DNA of 64,000 nt from Pseudomonas putida (lineage in GTDB: Bacteria; Pseudomonadota; Gammaproteobacteria; Pseudomonadales; Pseudomonadaceae), in NCBI RefSeq assembly GCF_030159595.1, contig NZ_BSKJ01000001.1, forward strand, positions 682,001 through 746,000. Reading direction: 5' to 3'. Shown piece after piece: positions 43,447 through 52,856 of this stretch (positions within the stretch are counted from its first letter, which is position 1; each line of letters starts with the position of its first letter). The position numbers were made by a program, and so were the translations under genes. Below the pieces are notes generated by a model that was not told the origin of the DNA, made no database searches, and worked only from the letters and a program-made list of their open reading frames with translations.

Positions 43447-44259
43447 TTACTTGCCTCCAAACAGGCGCGCGAAGAATCCTTGCTTCGGCACTTCGATGAA
43501 CCGCAGGGGCTTTTCTTTACCCAGCAGACGGTCGACGGTATCGCTGTAGGCCTGGCCGGCATCGCTCTGGTCGTCGAGGATGACCGGGATACCCTGGTTG
43601 GATGCCTTGAGTACGGCCTGGGACTCGGGGATCACGCCCTTGAGCTTGATCGCCAGGATTTCTTCGACGTCAGCGATGCTCAGCATTTCGCCCTTTTCCA
43701 CGCGCTCGGGGTGGTAGCGGGTGATCAGCAGGTGTTCCTTGATCGGCTCTTCGCCGTTTTCGGAGCGGCGCGACTTGCTCGACAGGATGCCCAGCATGCG
43801 GTCGGAGTCACGTACCGAGGAAACCTCGGGGTTGGTCACCACGATGGCTTCGTCGGCGAAGTACATGGCCAGGTGCGCGCCTTTTTCGATACCGGCCGGC
43901 GAATCGCAGATGACGTAGTCGAAGGTTTCCTTCAGCTCCATCAGCACCTTTTCCACGCCTTCCTGGGTCAGCGCGTCCTTGTCACGCGTCTGGCTGGCGG
44001 CCAGCACATACAGGTTCTCGAGGCGCTTGTCCTTGATCAGGGCCTGTTGCAGGTTGGCTTCGCCGTTGACCACGTTGACGAAGTCGTACACCACGCGGCG
44101 TTCGCAGCCCATGATCAGGTCGAGGTTACGCAGGCCCACGTCGAAGTCGACGATGACGGTCTTGTGGCCACGCAGTGCGAGACCGGTACCAATGGCGGCG
44201 CTGGTGGTGGTCTTGCCCACACCCCCCTTGCCGGAAGTAACCACGAGAATCTTGGCCAA
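43447..44259 (-). CDS. minD: Septum site-determining ATPase MinD
   Basis: A 270-residue ParA/MinD ATPase. It has the deviant Walker A GKGGVGKTT, the switch sequence DFDVGLRNLDLIMGCE, DSPAGIEKGA, and a C-terminal amphipathic membrane-targeting helix (QGFFARLFGGK). ATP-bound MinD dimers recruit MinC to the membrane. Start and length are typical. The gene follows minC after about 109 bases, so it may have its own promoter in addition. Confidence 0.98.
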   Translation of the reverse strand: MAKILVVTSGKGGVGKTTTSAAIGTGLALRGHKTVIVDFDVGLRNLDLIMGCERRVVYDFVNVVNGEANLQQALIKDKRLENLYVLAASQTRDKDALTQEGVEKVLMELKETFDYVICDSPAGIEKGAHLAMYFADEAIVVTNPEVSSVRDSDRMLGILSSKSRRSENGEEPIKEHLLITRYHPERVEKGEMLSIADVEEILAIKLKGVIPESQAVLKASNQGIPVILDDQSDAGQAYSDTVDRLLGKEKPLRFIEVPKQGFFARLFGGK

Positions 44260-44368
44260 GGTGTTTCACCCCTAAAATAGTCGGGACACGGGTCCCTGCA
44301 AATAACTGAAATAGCTTAAATAACGGCAACGGTAAAAAAGTTGCTCTAAAAATGCTGGCAAGTATCCG

Positions 44369-45121
44369 TTAAAGACGGGTGATGTTCAACACGTCACCAG
44401 ACAGGCTGACTTGCACGCCGGTGCCCCACAGCGGGTCGCGGCGCAGGTCTTCGCAGACCTTGTACTGGCCGGCGATGGAGACCATTTCGGCGGTCATCTG
44501 CTGGCAGAAGATACGCGCCTTGGTGTTGCCTTTGATGCCGGCCAAAGCGCGACCGCGCATGGCGCCGTACACATGGATGTTGCCATCGGCCAGAAGTTCC
44601 GCGCCCGGGCTGACCGAGGCGGTAACGATCAGATCGCCCCCTTGAGCATAGATCTGCTGGCCGCCGCGCACCGGCGCGGTAATGATCCGGGTCGGGCGCA
44701 CCTCAGGCTCGGGGGCGGGGGGGGGCGCGGGGGCCGGCTCGGGCTTCTTGACAACCTCGGGTTCGGGCTCCAGCGGCCGTTCGCGGGCGCCGGAAGGCGG
44801 CAGCACCGGCAGGTCGATGGCGATGGCCGCCGCGATATCTTCGATGCGGTTGGCACGGATCGCCAAGGTACGCAGGCCGTGGTGGCGGCAGATCCGCATC
44901 AAGCCGGGCAGGTCGATTGCCCCTTCGTCGGCGGGCAGCTTGTCCAGCGCCAGCACCAGCGGCGTGTTGCTGAAGAAGTTCGGTGCCTGGGCGACTTTGG
45001 CCGCCAGCTGGCGGTCGAGGGCTTCAAGGTCATTGCGCGCCAGTTCCAGCACTGTAATGGCGAGCATGCTGCCCTTGAGCTGGAACACGGAGGCGGTGTC
45101 GGGTGTGTGGTTTGGGCTCAT
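44369..45121 (-). CDS. minC: Septum site-determining protein MinC
   Basis: A 250-residue FtsZ inhibitor. The N-terminal domain ([21 protein letters not shown]) blocks FtsZ polymerisation. A Pro/Glu-rich linker (about 120-150) joins it to a beta-helical C-terminal domain ([38 protein letters not shown]) that binds MinD. The ATG at 45121 is preferred for family N-terminus similarity; an ATG 9 bases upstream is possible and no ribosome site decides. The linker's DNA includes a run of nine identical bases (44717-44725). Confidence 0.93.
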   Translation of the reverse strand: MSPNHTPDTASVFQLKGSMLAITVLELARNDLEALDRQLAAKVAQAPNFFSNTPLVLALDKLPADEGAIDLPGLMRICRHHGLRTLAIRANRIEDIAAAIAIDLPVLPPSGARERPLEPEPEVVKKPEPAPAPPPAPEPEVRPTRIITAPVRGGQQIYAQGGDLIVTASVSPGAELLADGNIHVYGAMRGRALAGIKGNTKARIFCQQMTAEMVSIAGQYKVCEDLRRDPLWGTGVQVSLSGDVLNITRL

Positions 45122-45241
45122 GGTCTGCATAGACGGCTTGTTGCGAAAAAAGTGCCCTGACTTATAACGAGAACATCGGTTGCCCGCAACATACGCTGAT
45201 CCGTTGTAGAATGCGCAGCCTTTGTCTTTCCGGAAGCTTCA

Positions 45242-46177
45242 ATGGAACGCCCGCGTTTTCGTCCCTATTACCTTCACCCAAAGTTCTGGGGCCTGTGGCT
45301 GGGCCTGGGCCTGCTGTGGCTGGTGGTCCAGTTGCCGTACAAGGTCCTGTTGAAAATCGGTGCCGGGCTGGGTGCCGTTATGTATTGCTTTGCCGGTGAG
45401 CGTCGACGTATCGCCGCGCGTAACCTGGAGCTGTGCTTCCCGGCGCTGTCGGTCGACGAACGGCAGCGTTTGCTCAAGGCCAACTTCGCCTCCACCGGCA
45501 TCGCCTTCTTCGAAATGGCCATGAGCTGGTGGTGGCCCAAGGCCAGGCTGGCGCGCCTGGCCCATATCGAGGGGCTGGAGCACCTGCAGGCCGCCCAGCA
45601 GGCGGGGCAGGGCGCCATCCTCATGGCGGTGCACTTCACCACCCTGGAAATCGGCGCGGCGTTGCTGGGCCAGCAGCACACCATCGATGGCATGTACCGC
45701 GAACATGGCAACGCACTGTTCGATTTCATCCAGCGAAGCGGCCGCGAGCGGCATAACCTGGACTCGCTGGCGGTAGAGCGCGAGGACGTGCGCGGCATGC
45801 TCAAGCTGCTGCGCTCGGGCCGCGCGATCTGGTACGCACCGGACCAGGACTATGGCGCCAAACAGAGCATTTTCGTGCCGCTGTTCGGTATCCCGGCGGC
45901 GACGGTAACGGCCACCACCAAGTTTGCCCGGCTGGGCAAGGCGCAGGTGATTCCGTTCACCCAGAAGCGCCTGGAGGATGGCAGCGGCTATCGTCTGGTG
46001 ATCCACCCGCCGCTGGAAGACTTCCCTGGCGAGAGTGAAGAGGCTGATTGCCTGCGCATCAACCAGTGGGTTGAAAGTGTGTTGCGCGAGTGCCCCGAGC
46101 AGTACCTGTGGGCGCACCGCCGGTTCAAGTCGCGGCCCGAAGGGGCGCCGCGGCTGTATGACAAGAAGAAGCGCTGA
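45242..46177 (+). CDS. lpxL: Lipid A biosynthesis acyltransferase (LpxL/HtrB family)
   Basis: A 311-residue inner-membrane-anchored enzyme that adds a secondary acyl chain to Kdo-lipid A precursors. One N-terminal span (FWGLWLGLGLLWLVVQLPY) is followed by the catalytic HX4E, HFTTLE, and the conserved DQDYGAKQSIFVPLFG. Pseudomonads have two HtrB paralogues acting at different positions, and sequence alone does not say which this is. It is divergent from minC and is followed by the patatin gene after 64 bases. Confidence 0.9.
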   Translation: MERPRFRPYYLHPKFWGLWLGLGLLWLVVQLPYKVLLKIGAGLGAVMYCFAGERRRIAARNLELCFPALSVDERQRLLKANFASTGIAFFEMAMSWWWPKARLARLAHIEGLEHLQAAQQAGQGAILMAVHFTTLEIGAALLGQQHTIDGMYREHGNALFDFIQRSGRERHNLDSLAVEREDVRGMLKLLRSGRAIWYAPDQDYGAKQSIFVPLFGIPAATVTATTKFARLGKAQVIPFTQKRLEDGSGYRLVIHPPLEDFPGESEEADCLRINQWVESVLRECPEQYLWAHRRFKSRPEGAPRLYDKKKR

Positions 46178-46241
46178 ATCAGGTGCTGCCAGTGCCGTCG
46201 ATAGGGCCGGACCTGAAAACAGCTGACCCAGGAAGGAATCC

Positions 46242-47390
46242 ATGGCCCCACCCCCGGTAACCGGTCTTATCCTTTCTGGCGGCGGCGCCCGCGCTGCCTA
46301 TCAGGTCGGCGTACTGGCCGGCATCGCCGAGCTGCTGCCTGCCGGTGCGCACAACCCCTTTCCGGTTATCGTCGGCACCTCCGCCGGAGCCATCAACGCC
46401 GTCACCTTGGCCAGCGGCGCGACCCAGTTCAACGACGCTGTGCAACGGCTCACCGCCTTCTGGCAGAACTTTCGCAGCCACCTGGTCATTCGCAGTGACT
46501 GGCCCGGCGTGGTGCGCCAGGCCAGCCGCTTCGTCGGCCACAGCCTGCTTGGCCTGGGCGGCCAGGCGCCGGTGGCGTTGCTCGACAGCAGCCCGTTACG
46601 CGGTCTGCTGGAAGCGCACCTGAACCTGGATGGCATCGGCCACTCCCTGGCCGCCGAGCAGTTGCGCGCCGTGGCAGTCACCGCCTTTGGCTACGAGTCT
46701 GGCCAGGCAGTGACCTTCTATCAGGGCCGCGGCACCATCGAGGCCTGGCTGCGCCACCGCCGCATCGGTGTACCCACGCCATTGACCATCGACCATCTGC
46801 TGGCCAGCGCGGCTATCCCGCTGCTGTTTGCCCCGGTGCAACTGGGCGACGAGTATTACGGCGACGGCGCGGTGCGCCAGTCAGCGCCCATCAGCCCGGC
46901 CTTGCACTTGGGGGCCAGCCGGGTGCTGGTGGTCGGGGTCAGTGGCAACCCGCAGCGACCAGCGCCGCCGTTGCCGACCCAGCGCGTGTTCAGCGGGCAG
47001 CAGCCGAGCCTGGCACAGATTGGCGGGCACATGCTCAACAGCACGTTCATCGACAGCCTGGAAGACGATATCGAACTGCTGCAGCGGCTCAACCACCTGA
47101 GCCGGCTGCTGCCGGCGCACCTGGATGCCCGGCGCCTGGGGCTGGCGCCGATCGACGTACTGGTGGTGGCGCCCAGCCAGCCGCTGGACGAGATTGCCGC
47201 GCGGCACCGGCGTGAGCTGCCGGCGGCGTTGCGCTTGTTCCTGCGTGGGCCGGGGGCGACGCGGACCAGCGGGGCGGGGGTGTTGAGCTATTTGCTGTTC
47301 GAGGCGAGCTATTGCAGTGAGCTGATCGAGCTTGGGCGAAGGGATGCCCTGGCCAAGAAGCGGGAACTTTGTCAGTTCCTGGGGATTTGA
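46242..47390 (+). CDS. Patatin-like phospholipase
   Basis: A 382-residue serine lipase-like protein without signal peptide. The oxyanion loop GGGARAAYQVGVLAG, nucleophile elbow GTSAGA and catalytic Asp in YYGDGAVRQSAP form the Ser-Asp dyad of the family. It probably hydrolyses phospholipids or lysophospholipids at the inner face of the membrane. A ribosome site (AGGAAGGA) precedes the ATG at 46242. Being next to lpxL suggests an envelope lipid role. Confidence 0.88.
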   Translation: MAPPPVTGLILSGGGARAAYQVGVLAGIAELLPAGAHNPFPVIVGTSAGAINAVTLASGATQFNDAVQRLTAFWQNFRSHLVIRSDWPGVVRQASRFVGHSLLGLGGQAPVALLDSSPLRGLLEAHLNLDGIGHSLAAEQLRAVAVTAFGYESGQAVTFYQGRGTIEAWLRHRRIGVPTPLTIDHLLASAAIPLLFAPVQLGDEYYGDGAVRQSAPISPALHLGASRVLVVGVSGNPQRPAPPLPTQRVFSGQQPSLAQIGGHMLNSTFIDSLEDDIELLQRLNHLSRLLPAHLDARRLGLAPIDVLVVAPSQPLDEIAARHRRELPAALRLFLRGPGATRTSGAGVLSYLLFEASYCSELIELGRRDALAKKRELCQFLGI

Positions 47391-47402
47391 TATTGCTTGC
47401 AC

Positions 47403-47500
47403 TGGCCCTTTCGCGGGCAAGCCCGCTCCCACAGGAACCGCACAACCTTCAGGCATTGTGCAGTCCCTGTGGGAGCGGGCTTGCCCGCGAAGAGGCCGGG
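47403..47500. repeat. Inverted pair of REP elements
   Basis: CCCTTTCGCGGGCAAGCCCG and its inverted partner (GGGCTTGCCCGCGAAGAGG) occupy the gap between the convergent patatin and mlaA genes, six bases from the mlaA stop. Confidence 0.9.
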
Positions 47501-47505
47501 CCTGC

Positions 47506-48330
47506 TTACTCGGCTATCTGCAACTTGCGCGCCTGGGTATACACATACCGCACCTTTTCATACTCGAACGGCGAGTTCAGCTGCCCATAGCGGAATTTGG
47601 TGGTGTAGCGCTTGTCCACCACCTGCAAGGCAAAGATTTCCGGGTGGTCGGTGCTGGCTTCGGCCACGTTCAGGTAGTTGATGGCCTGCTCGCCCGCATA
47701 GTCCACCACCAGCCCGGTGGTATCGCGCAGGTTCGATGGCCCCAGCACCGGCAACATCAGGTACGGCCCGTCCGGCACGCCGTAGAAGCCCAGGGTCTGG
47801 CCGAAGTCTTCACTCTGGCGCGGCAGGCCCATGCGGGTGGCCGGGTCCCATAGCCCACCCACACCAATGATGGTGTTGAACATCAGCCGCGCCGTGATCT
47901 CCGCCGAGCGCTTGGCTTTCAACTGCAACACGCTGTTGAACAGGTTCGGCACATCGCCCAGGTTGTTGAAGAAATTACTCACCCCGGTGCGCACGAAGCG
48001 CGGGGTGACGTACTGGTAACCACTCACCAGTGGCAGCAGTACCCATTGGTCCAGGCGGTAGTTGAAGTGGTAGATGCGCCGGTTGATCGACTCCAGCGGG
48101 TCGTACACGTTCAGCGCTTCCAGGGTGGAGCGCTCGAATTCGCGCTGGTCCAGCCCGGGGTTGAATTTCAGCTCGCGCAGTGGGTCGAGAAAGCCATCGG
48201 CTTCGGGCGCCAGCGGTGCTGCAGTCACCTGCGGGTCGGCCTCGACCACACTGGCCCGGGGAGCGGTTTCGGCGGCCAGCGTGTGGCCGGCGGCAAGCAT
48301 GACAGTGGCGAAGAGGAGTTTGTTAACCAC
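47506..48330 (-). CDS. mlaA: MlaA/VacJ outer-membrane phospholipid-trafficking protein
   Basis: A 274-residue MlaA-family protein, part of the Mla pathway that removes phospholipids from the outer leaflet. The family blocks NVYDPLESINRRIYHFN, FFNNLGDVPNLFNSVLQ and GVGGLWDPATRMGL are conserved. The start is a GTG at 48330 with GGAG upstream; it overlaps the preceding hydrolase gene by eight bases. The N-terminal signal (VNKLLFATVMLAAGHTLA) lacks the lipobox Cys of E. coli MlaA, so it is probably not a lipoprotein. Confidence 0.88.
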   Translation of the reverse strand: MVNKLLFATVMLAAGHTLAAETAPRASVVEADPQVTAAPLAPEADGFLDPLRELKFNPGLDQREFERSTLEALNVYDPLESINRRIYHFNYRLDQWVLLPLVSGYQYVTPRFVRTGVSNFFNNLGDVPNLFNSVLQLKAKRSAEITARLMFNTIIGVGGLWDPATRMGLPRQSEDFGQTLGFYGVPDGPYLMLPVLGPSNLRDTTGLVVDYAGEQAINYLNVAEASTDHPEIFALQVVDKRYTTKFRYGQLNSPFEYEKVRYVYTQARKLQIAE

Positions 48331-49621
48331 GGAAGAACTCCAGCATGGCGTCACTGTTGACGCGGTAATTGAGGTTGCCGCAATGGCCGCCATGGGGGTA
48401 AAGGGTCAGGCGGTCACCAAACACCTTGCGCAGGAAACCGATGTCGCCGGGGCCGAGGATGAGGTCGTCGGCGTTGTGCATCACGGCGACCTTGTCAGTA
48501 CTGCGCAAGTAACCTTCCAGTGCATAGAGGCTGGTCTGGTTGATCAGTTGCAGGATGCTGTTGCCGTCGGTGCGGGCGCGCCACATGGGAATCACTTGCT
48601 CGGTCATGTAGCAGTCGAAGTCGCACTGCAGGGCGCGTTTGAAGAACGGGGTGAGGCTGCTGCCCTCGGTGATTGGAAACTTCGGGGGAATGATCAGGCC
48701 ACGGCGGTTGATCAGGTCGGAAGTAAAGGCAATGTCGGCCGCCGAGAAGCGGAACGAGGTGCCGATCAGCATGGCCATCTGTTCGTTGGACAGGTGCTGG
48801 CGCGACTGTTGGAAGTCGTACAGCAGGGCATCGTTCAGGTCGATGTAGCCCTTGTCCTGGAAGTAGCGGGTGAGCTTTTTCAGCATCAGCTCATAGAAGG
48901 TGGTGCTGCGGTCGATGCCTTTGACCTGGGTTTGCACCAGTTTGTCGAGGTTGTTGATCGAGGTGTACAGGTTGACCGGCGGGTTCAGCAGCAGCACGCG
49001 CTTGAAGTTGAAGCTGCGGCGGGTTTCGTCCAGGTGGCTGACGAAGGCAGCGTCGAGCGCACCCAGGCTGTAGCCGGTGAGGTAGAAGTCACTGACCGGC
49101 AGGCGCGGGTGCTGGGCGCGCACGGCCTGCATCACCCGGTACATGTCTTCGGCGTCATCTTTGCTGACACCAGGGGTGGCAAAGCGCGAAGCGGCGCTCA
49201 TGAAGTCGTAGCTGGTGGGCGACGATAACTGCACTACATGGAAGCCGGCCTGGTAGAACAGCTTTTTCAGGTATTCGTTGATGCTGCTGGTGTACGGCGC
49301 GCCGGTACCCGCGATGATGAAGATTAGCGGCGCCTCGCGGTCCTGACGGGCCAGCCGGTACTTCAGCTTTTTCACGGCCCAAAAATTGTCGGGCAGGGTG
49401 AACTCACGCTCCGGGCGCAGGTTCAGGCTGTAGTCCGACTGGTTGATTTCATCATCGCTGGGCAGGGTAGGGCGCTGGTCCGGCGGCGTGGTGGCGATGG
49501 TGGCCTCGAACGGGTTGGTCAAGGGGTAGCCGTAGCTCGCGGCGTCGATATCCCGCGCCGAAGCGGCCACAGCCATGAGCAGGCTGCCGAGCAAGGCAGC
49601 GAGGCGCAAAGATCGAAGCAT
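48323..49621 (-). CDS. Secreted alpha/beta-hydrolase-like protein
   Basis: A 432-residue exported protein with a signal peptide (LRLAALLGSLLMAVAASA, cleavage after ASA). An alpha/beta-hydrolase fold is suggested by IFIIAGTGAPYTSSINE, a nucleophile elbow GYSLGALDAAF, MHNADDLILGP (candidate Asp) and a late His in YPHGGHCG. It is translationally coupled to mlaA. The natural guess is a periplasmic esterase acting with the Mla system, but the substrate is unknown. ATG 49621 is preceded by GGGGGA. Confidence 0.8.
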   Translation of the reverse strand: MLRSLRLAALLGSLLMAVAASARDIDAASYGYPLTNPFEATIATTPPDQRPTLPSDDEINQSDYSLNLRPEREFTLPDNFWAVKKLKYRLARQDREAPLIFIIAGTGAPYTSSINEYLKKLFYQAGFHVVQLSSPTSYDFMSAASRFATPGVSKDDAEDMYRVMQAVRAQHPRLPVSDFYLTGYSLGALDAAFVSHLDETRRSFNFKRVLLLNPPVNLYTSINNLDKLVQTQVKGIDRSTTFYELMLKKLTRYFQDKGYIDLNDALLYDFQQSRQHLSNEQMAMLIGTSFRFSAADIAFTSDLINRRGLIIPPKFPITEGSSLTPFFKRALQCDFDCYMTEQVIPMWRARTDGNSILQLINQTSLYALEGYLRSTDKVAVMHNADDLILGPGDIGFLRKVFGDRLTLYPHGGHCGNLNYRVNSDAMLEFFRG

Positions 49622-49811
49622 GTAATCCCCCAAAAGAACGCAAGGTCGAGCAGTGTGCAGGCTAGGACCACATCAACGCAGGCAAAGTTGCCGGGCGCGG
49701 TGGCCTTTGGTGTGCTGGTTATCTGCAACATAGCTGCAGGGTTGTGATTTTGCCTTACTACGAGGCATAAGCGATCATGGATGCTTTCGATTACCGCTAT
49801 TGGAGAACAGG

Positions 49812-50165
49812 ATGTCTCGTTCGCTGCCGGCAGCTCTACTGCTACTGTTTCTGGCGTTGTGGCTCGCTGCCAGTTATGGCGTGCGCTATGGGCTGATGGA
49901 GGATGGCCAGTGGGTGGGGTTGTGCACGCCACCGGCGGCGTACTGGCAGTGTGAGGTGCGGTCGTTGCTGGGGTTGGGCATTCACCATCAGGTGATGGCC
50001 TGGGGCGGGCTGGGCCTGGCACTGTTGGCGCAGTTCGTTCCCGCGCGGGCCGGCTGGTGGCTGGCAGTGTTGGCATTGGTGTTGGCGGTGCCGGCGCTGG
50101 TGTTGTACACCGCCAGCCTTGCAGTGTTTGCACTGGTGCTGGCGGGATTGCGGCTGGTCAGGTAA
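49812..50165 (+). CDS. Small hydrophobic membrane protein (117 aa)
   Basis: A 117-residue protein with three to four membrane spans (LPAALLLLFLALWLAASYGV, a segment near MAWGGLGLALLAQFV, and WWLAVLALVLAVPALVLYTA). Between spans 1 and 2 it has two Cys (GLCTPPAAYWQCEV). No family is recognised. The start at 49812 follows TGGAGAACAG. It stands alone and is divergent from the hydrolase gene. Confidence 0.72.
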   Translation: MSRSLPAALLLLFLALWLAASYGVRYGLMEDGQWVGLCTPPAAYWQCEVRSLLGLGIHHQVMAWGGLGLALLAQFVPARAGWWLAVLALVLAVPALVLYTASLAVFALVLAGLRLVR

Positions 50166-50182
50166 CCGGAGCAAGGCTGACA

Positions 50183-50201
50183 GGGGCCGCTTTGCGGCCC
50201 C
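50183..50201. terminator. GC-rich hairpin between convergent genes
   Basis: GGGGCCGC-TTT-GCGGCCCC is a perfect stem between the ends of the small membrane protein gene and the GH17 gene. There is no T run, so it may be a REP remnant rather than an intrinsic terminator. Confidence 0.5.
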
Positions 50202-50208
50202 AAGGATA

Positions 50209-51774
50209 TCAGGCTGGACGCAGCCGCAAGCTTCGCCACAAAGCCGCTGTCATCAGCACACTCACCACCGCCCAAGCCCAGGCCTGTTGGTTCTCCAGTC
50301 CTTCGACAAACAACTGCGGCGCCACCCCGGCCCCGACAATGAACGCCAGCAATGCCACCTTAGCTCGCCGTGCCCGTACCGGCCACAGCACATAGACCAG
50401 CGCTGGCAACGCCAGCGCCGCACTAGGGAAGCTGCGGTAGCGCGGGTCGAACACCATCGCCAGCATGCTCACTGCCGCGGCAAAGCCCGCTGTCAGCAAC
50501 AGCCAGCCGGCCCGCGCCTGCAGCCAGGCGAACAGGCGCTCGCGCCAACCGGCCCGCTGTGCCAACGCCAGCAGCGCGTGGGCCAGTACCAGCACGTTCA
50601 GCCCGGCCAGCGCAATGGCCCACACCCACTCCCCGGCAAAGCGCGCGTGGGTGCGCATCAGCTCGCCCCACAACCCCAGGCAGCCCGCGCCAAACGCCGC
50701 CAGCAATGGCAGCAGCAAGGCCGCCTGCGACGTCGCAGGGCGCCCGGCGAGCAGCAGCATGCCCGCCATCAACCATGCACTCGCCAGCAACCACTGCGGC
50801 CAGTAATGCAGGTTGCTCACCGGCCCCTCCAGCACGCCTTTGTCCTGCCGGTCGGCATCGTAAAGCCCCCAGTAACCACCCACCGCCCCCTCATTGGCGC
50901 GCTTCCAGGGCTGGTCGAACGCTTCGATCAGGTTGTAGTGCCAGCCGTTGCTCTCGGCCATGGCCACGAAACCGCGAATGAAGCGCGCCTCGTTGACCCG
51001 GCTGGGTACCGCGGTCTCGCGTTGGCGGCCTTCGCTGGGCCAGCCGGTTTCGCCGATCAGGATATCCTTGGGCGCAAAGCGCGTGCCGAACACCCGGCGC
51101 ACATCGGCCACATGGGCCAAGGCTTCGTCGATGCCGCGTGGGTCATCTTCCCAGTAGGGCAAGAGGTGGATAGTCAAGAAGTCCACCTGCGGCGCCACCT
51201 GCGGGTGCTGCAGCCAGAACTCCCATACATCCGCGTAGGTCACCGGCACCTGCACCTGGCTTTTCACCCGGGCGATCAGCGTGGCCAGGTGCGCACCGGT
51301 CACTTCTTTGCGCAGCAATGTCTCGTTGCCCACGATCACCGCGCTGACCACGTCGGGGTTGGCGTTGGCGGCGGCAATCAGCAGCTCGATTTCCTTTTCG
51401 GTGTCGGCCGGGTGGGCGTTGACCCAGGCGCCCAGCATCACTTTCAGGCCATGCTTGCGGGCCAACGCCGGGATTGCCTCAAGACCGGTCTGGGAATAGG
51501 TGCGGATGCACTTGAATCGCTCAGCCAGCAACGCGAGATCGGCGTCCATACGGGCCGGGCGCAGGCGAAATGGATGGTCGTAGGGCGACTGGTCCTTGTC
51601 GAACGGCGTGTAGGACGCACACTGCAACTTGTGCGTCGGGCTGGCCGCATCCGGCAGGTGCACCGGCTTGCCAAGCCCGTACCAGAGCCCTGCAAGCCCG
51701 AGCAGGGCCAACAGGCAGGCGAACAGGTACAACGGCAACAGCAGGCGGGTAGAGCTGGGCATCGGGCGGTCCAT
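50209..51774 (-). CDS. GH17 beta-glucan enzyme with C-terminal membrane domain
   Basis: A 521-residue protein. One N-terminal span is followed by a GH17 glycosidase/transglucosylase domain (about 50-310) with the acid/base Glu in VIVGNETLL and nucleophile Glu in ILIGETGWPSEG. The C-terminal 200 residues contain about seven spans. In pseudomonads GH17 proteins fused to membrane or glucan synthase parts elongate or branch periplasmic beta-glucans. The start at 51774 is a choice among nearby ATGs. It is divergent from the betaine-binding protein gene. Confidence 0.83.
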   Translation of the reverse strand: MDRPMPSSTRLLLPLYLFACLLALLGLAGLWYGLGKPVHLPDAASPTHKLQCASYTPFDKDQSPYDHPFRLRPARMDADLALLAERFKCIRTYSQTGLEAIPALARKHGLKVMLGAWVNAHPADTEKEIELLIAAANANPDVVSAVIVGNETLLRKEVTGAHLATLIARVKSQVQVPVTYADVWEFWLQHPQVAPQVDFLTIHLLPYWEDDPRGIDEALAHVADVRRVFGTRFAPKDILIGETGWPSEGRQRETAVPSRVNEARFIRGFVAMAESNGWHYNLIEAFDQPWKRANEGAVGGYWGLYDADRQDKGVLEGPVSNLHYWPQWLLASAWLMAGMLLLAGRPATSQAALLLPLLAAFGAGCLGLWGELMRTHARFAGEWVWAIALAGLNVLVLAHALLALAQRAGWRERLFAWLQARAGWLLLTAGFAAAVSMLAMVFDPRYRSFPSAALALPALVYVLWPVRARRAKVALLAFIVGAGVAPQLFVEGLENQQAWAWAVVSVLMTAALWRSLRLRPA

Positions 51775-51971
51775 CGTCAGGCGCAAAAGGGTAGATAGTA
51801 GCCCGGCGCCAAAGCTTTGGCATGCAAGGATCGCGCAGGCCGGCGTAAGCCGATGGCGCTAATGGCACAGTGCTGTCGCATATGGGGCGGCTACAGGTCG
51901 CAGGTGGATCAGGTCGCCCTGTGTTGCAGGCAGATGATGCAATCTCCTAGACCTGACGAGGGGATGCTTTG

Positions 51972-52832
51972 ATGGCTGCTATGAAAAGAATGCGACGTTT
52001 CCTGGGTGTGGGCACCGCCCTGGTAATGGCCATGAGCGCTGCACAGGCAATGGCCAAAGAAGTAAGCATCGGTTACGTGGATGGGTGGGCCGACAGTGTG
52101 GCCACCACCAACGTGGCTGCAGAAGTGATCAAGCAGAAACTCGGCTACGACGTGAAGTTGCAGGCCGTGGCCACGGGCATCATGTGGCAGGGCGTGGCAA
52201 CCGGCAAGCTCGATGCCATGTTGTCGGCCTGGTTGCCGGTGACCCATGGTGAGTACTGGACCAAGAACAAGGACAACGTGGTCGACTATGGCCCCAACTT
52301 CAAGGACGCCAAGATCGGCCTGATCGTCCCCGAGTATGTCAAGGCGGTGAGCATCGCCGACCTCAAGACCGACAGCAGCTTCAAGCAGAAGATCGTCGGC
52401 ATCGACGCCGGCTCTGGCGTCATGCTGAAGACCGACCAGGCGATCAAGGACTACGACCTGACCGGCTACAAGCTGCAGGCCAGCTCCGGCGCGGCGATGA
52501 CCGCCGAACTGGGCCGAGCCTATGCCAAGCAGCAGTCGATCGCGGTCACTGGCTGGGTGCCGCACTGGATGTTCGCCAAGTGGAAGCTGAAGTTCCTCGA
52601 AGACCCGAAAGGCGTGTATGGCGCGGCGGAAACCGTGAACAGCATCGGCAGCAAGGAACTGGCGACCAAGGCGCCGGAAGTGGCGGAGTTTTTGAAGAAG
52701 TTCAACTGGCAGTCCAAGGACGAGATTGGCGAGGTGATGCTGGCGATCCAGGAAGGCGCCAAGCCTGAAGCGGCGGCCAAGGATTGGGTAGCCAAGCACC
52801 CTGATCGTGTGAAGGAGTGGACTGGCAAGTAA
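51972..52832 (+). CDS. Glycine betaine/choline-type ABC substrate-binding protein (OpuAC), orphan
   Basis: A 286-residue periplasmic binding protein. A signal peptide (RFLGVGTALVMAMSAAQAMA) is followed by the OpuAC fold, with GYVDGWADSVATTNV, GIMWQGVATGKLDAMLSAWL and TGWVPHWMFAKWKLKFL, including the Trp residues that form cation-pi contacts with quaternary ammonium ligands. No permease or ATPase gene is adjacent, so it likely delivers ligand to a core transporter encoded elsewhere. GAGGGG precedes the ATG at 51972. Confidence 0.87.
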   Translation: MAAMKRMRRFLGVGTALVMAMSAAQAMAKEVSIGYVDGWADSVATTNVAAEVIKQKLGYDVKLQAVATGIMWQGVATGKLDAMLSAWLPVTHGEYWTKNKDNVVDYGPNFKDAKIGLIVPEYVKAVSIADLKTDSSFKQKIVGIDAGSGVMLKTDQAIKDYDLTGYKLQASSGAAMTAELGRAYAKQQSIAVTGWVPHWMFAKWKLKFLEDPKGVYGAAETVNSIGSKELATKAPEVAEFLKKFNWQSKDEIGEVMLAIQEGAKPEAAAKDWVAKHPDRVKEWTGK

Positions 52833-52856
52833 TCACGTTCAAGGGCCAGTTTTGGT

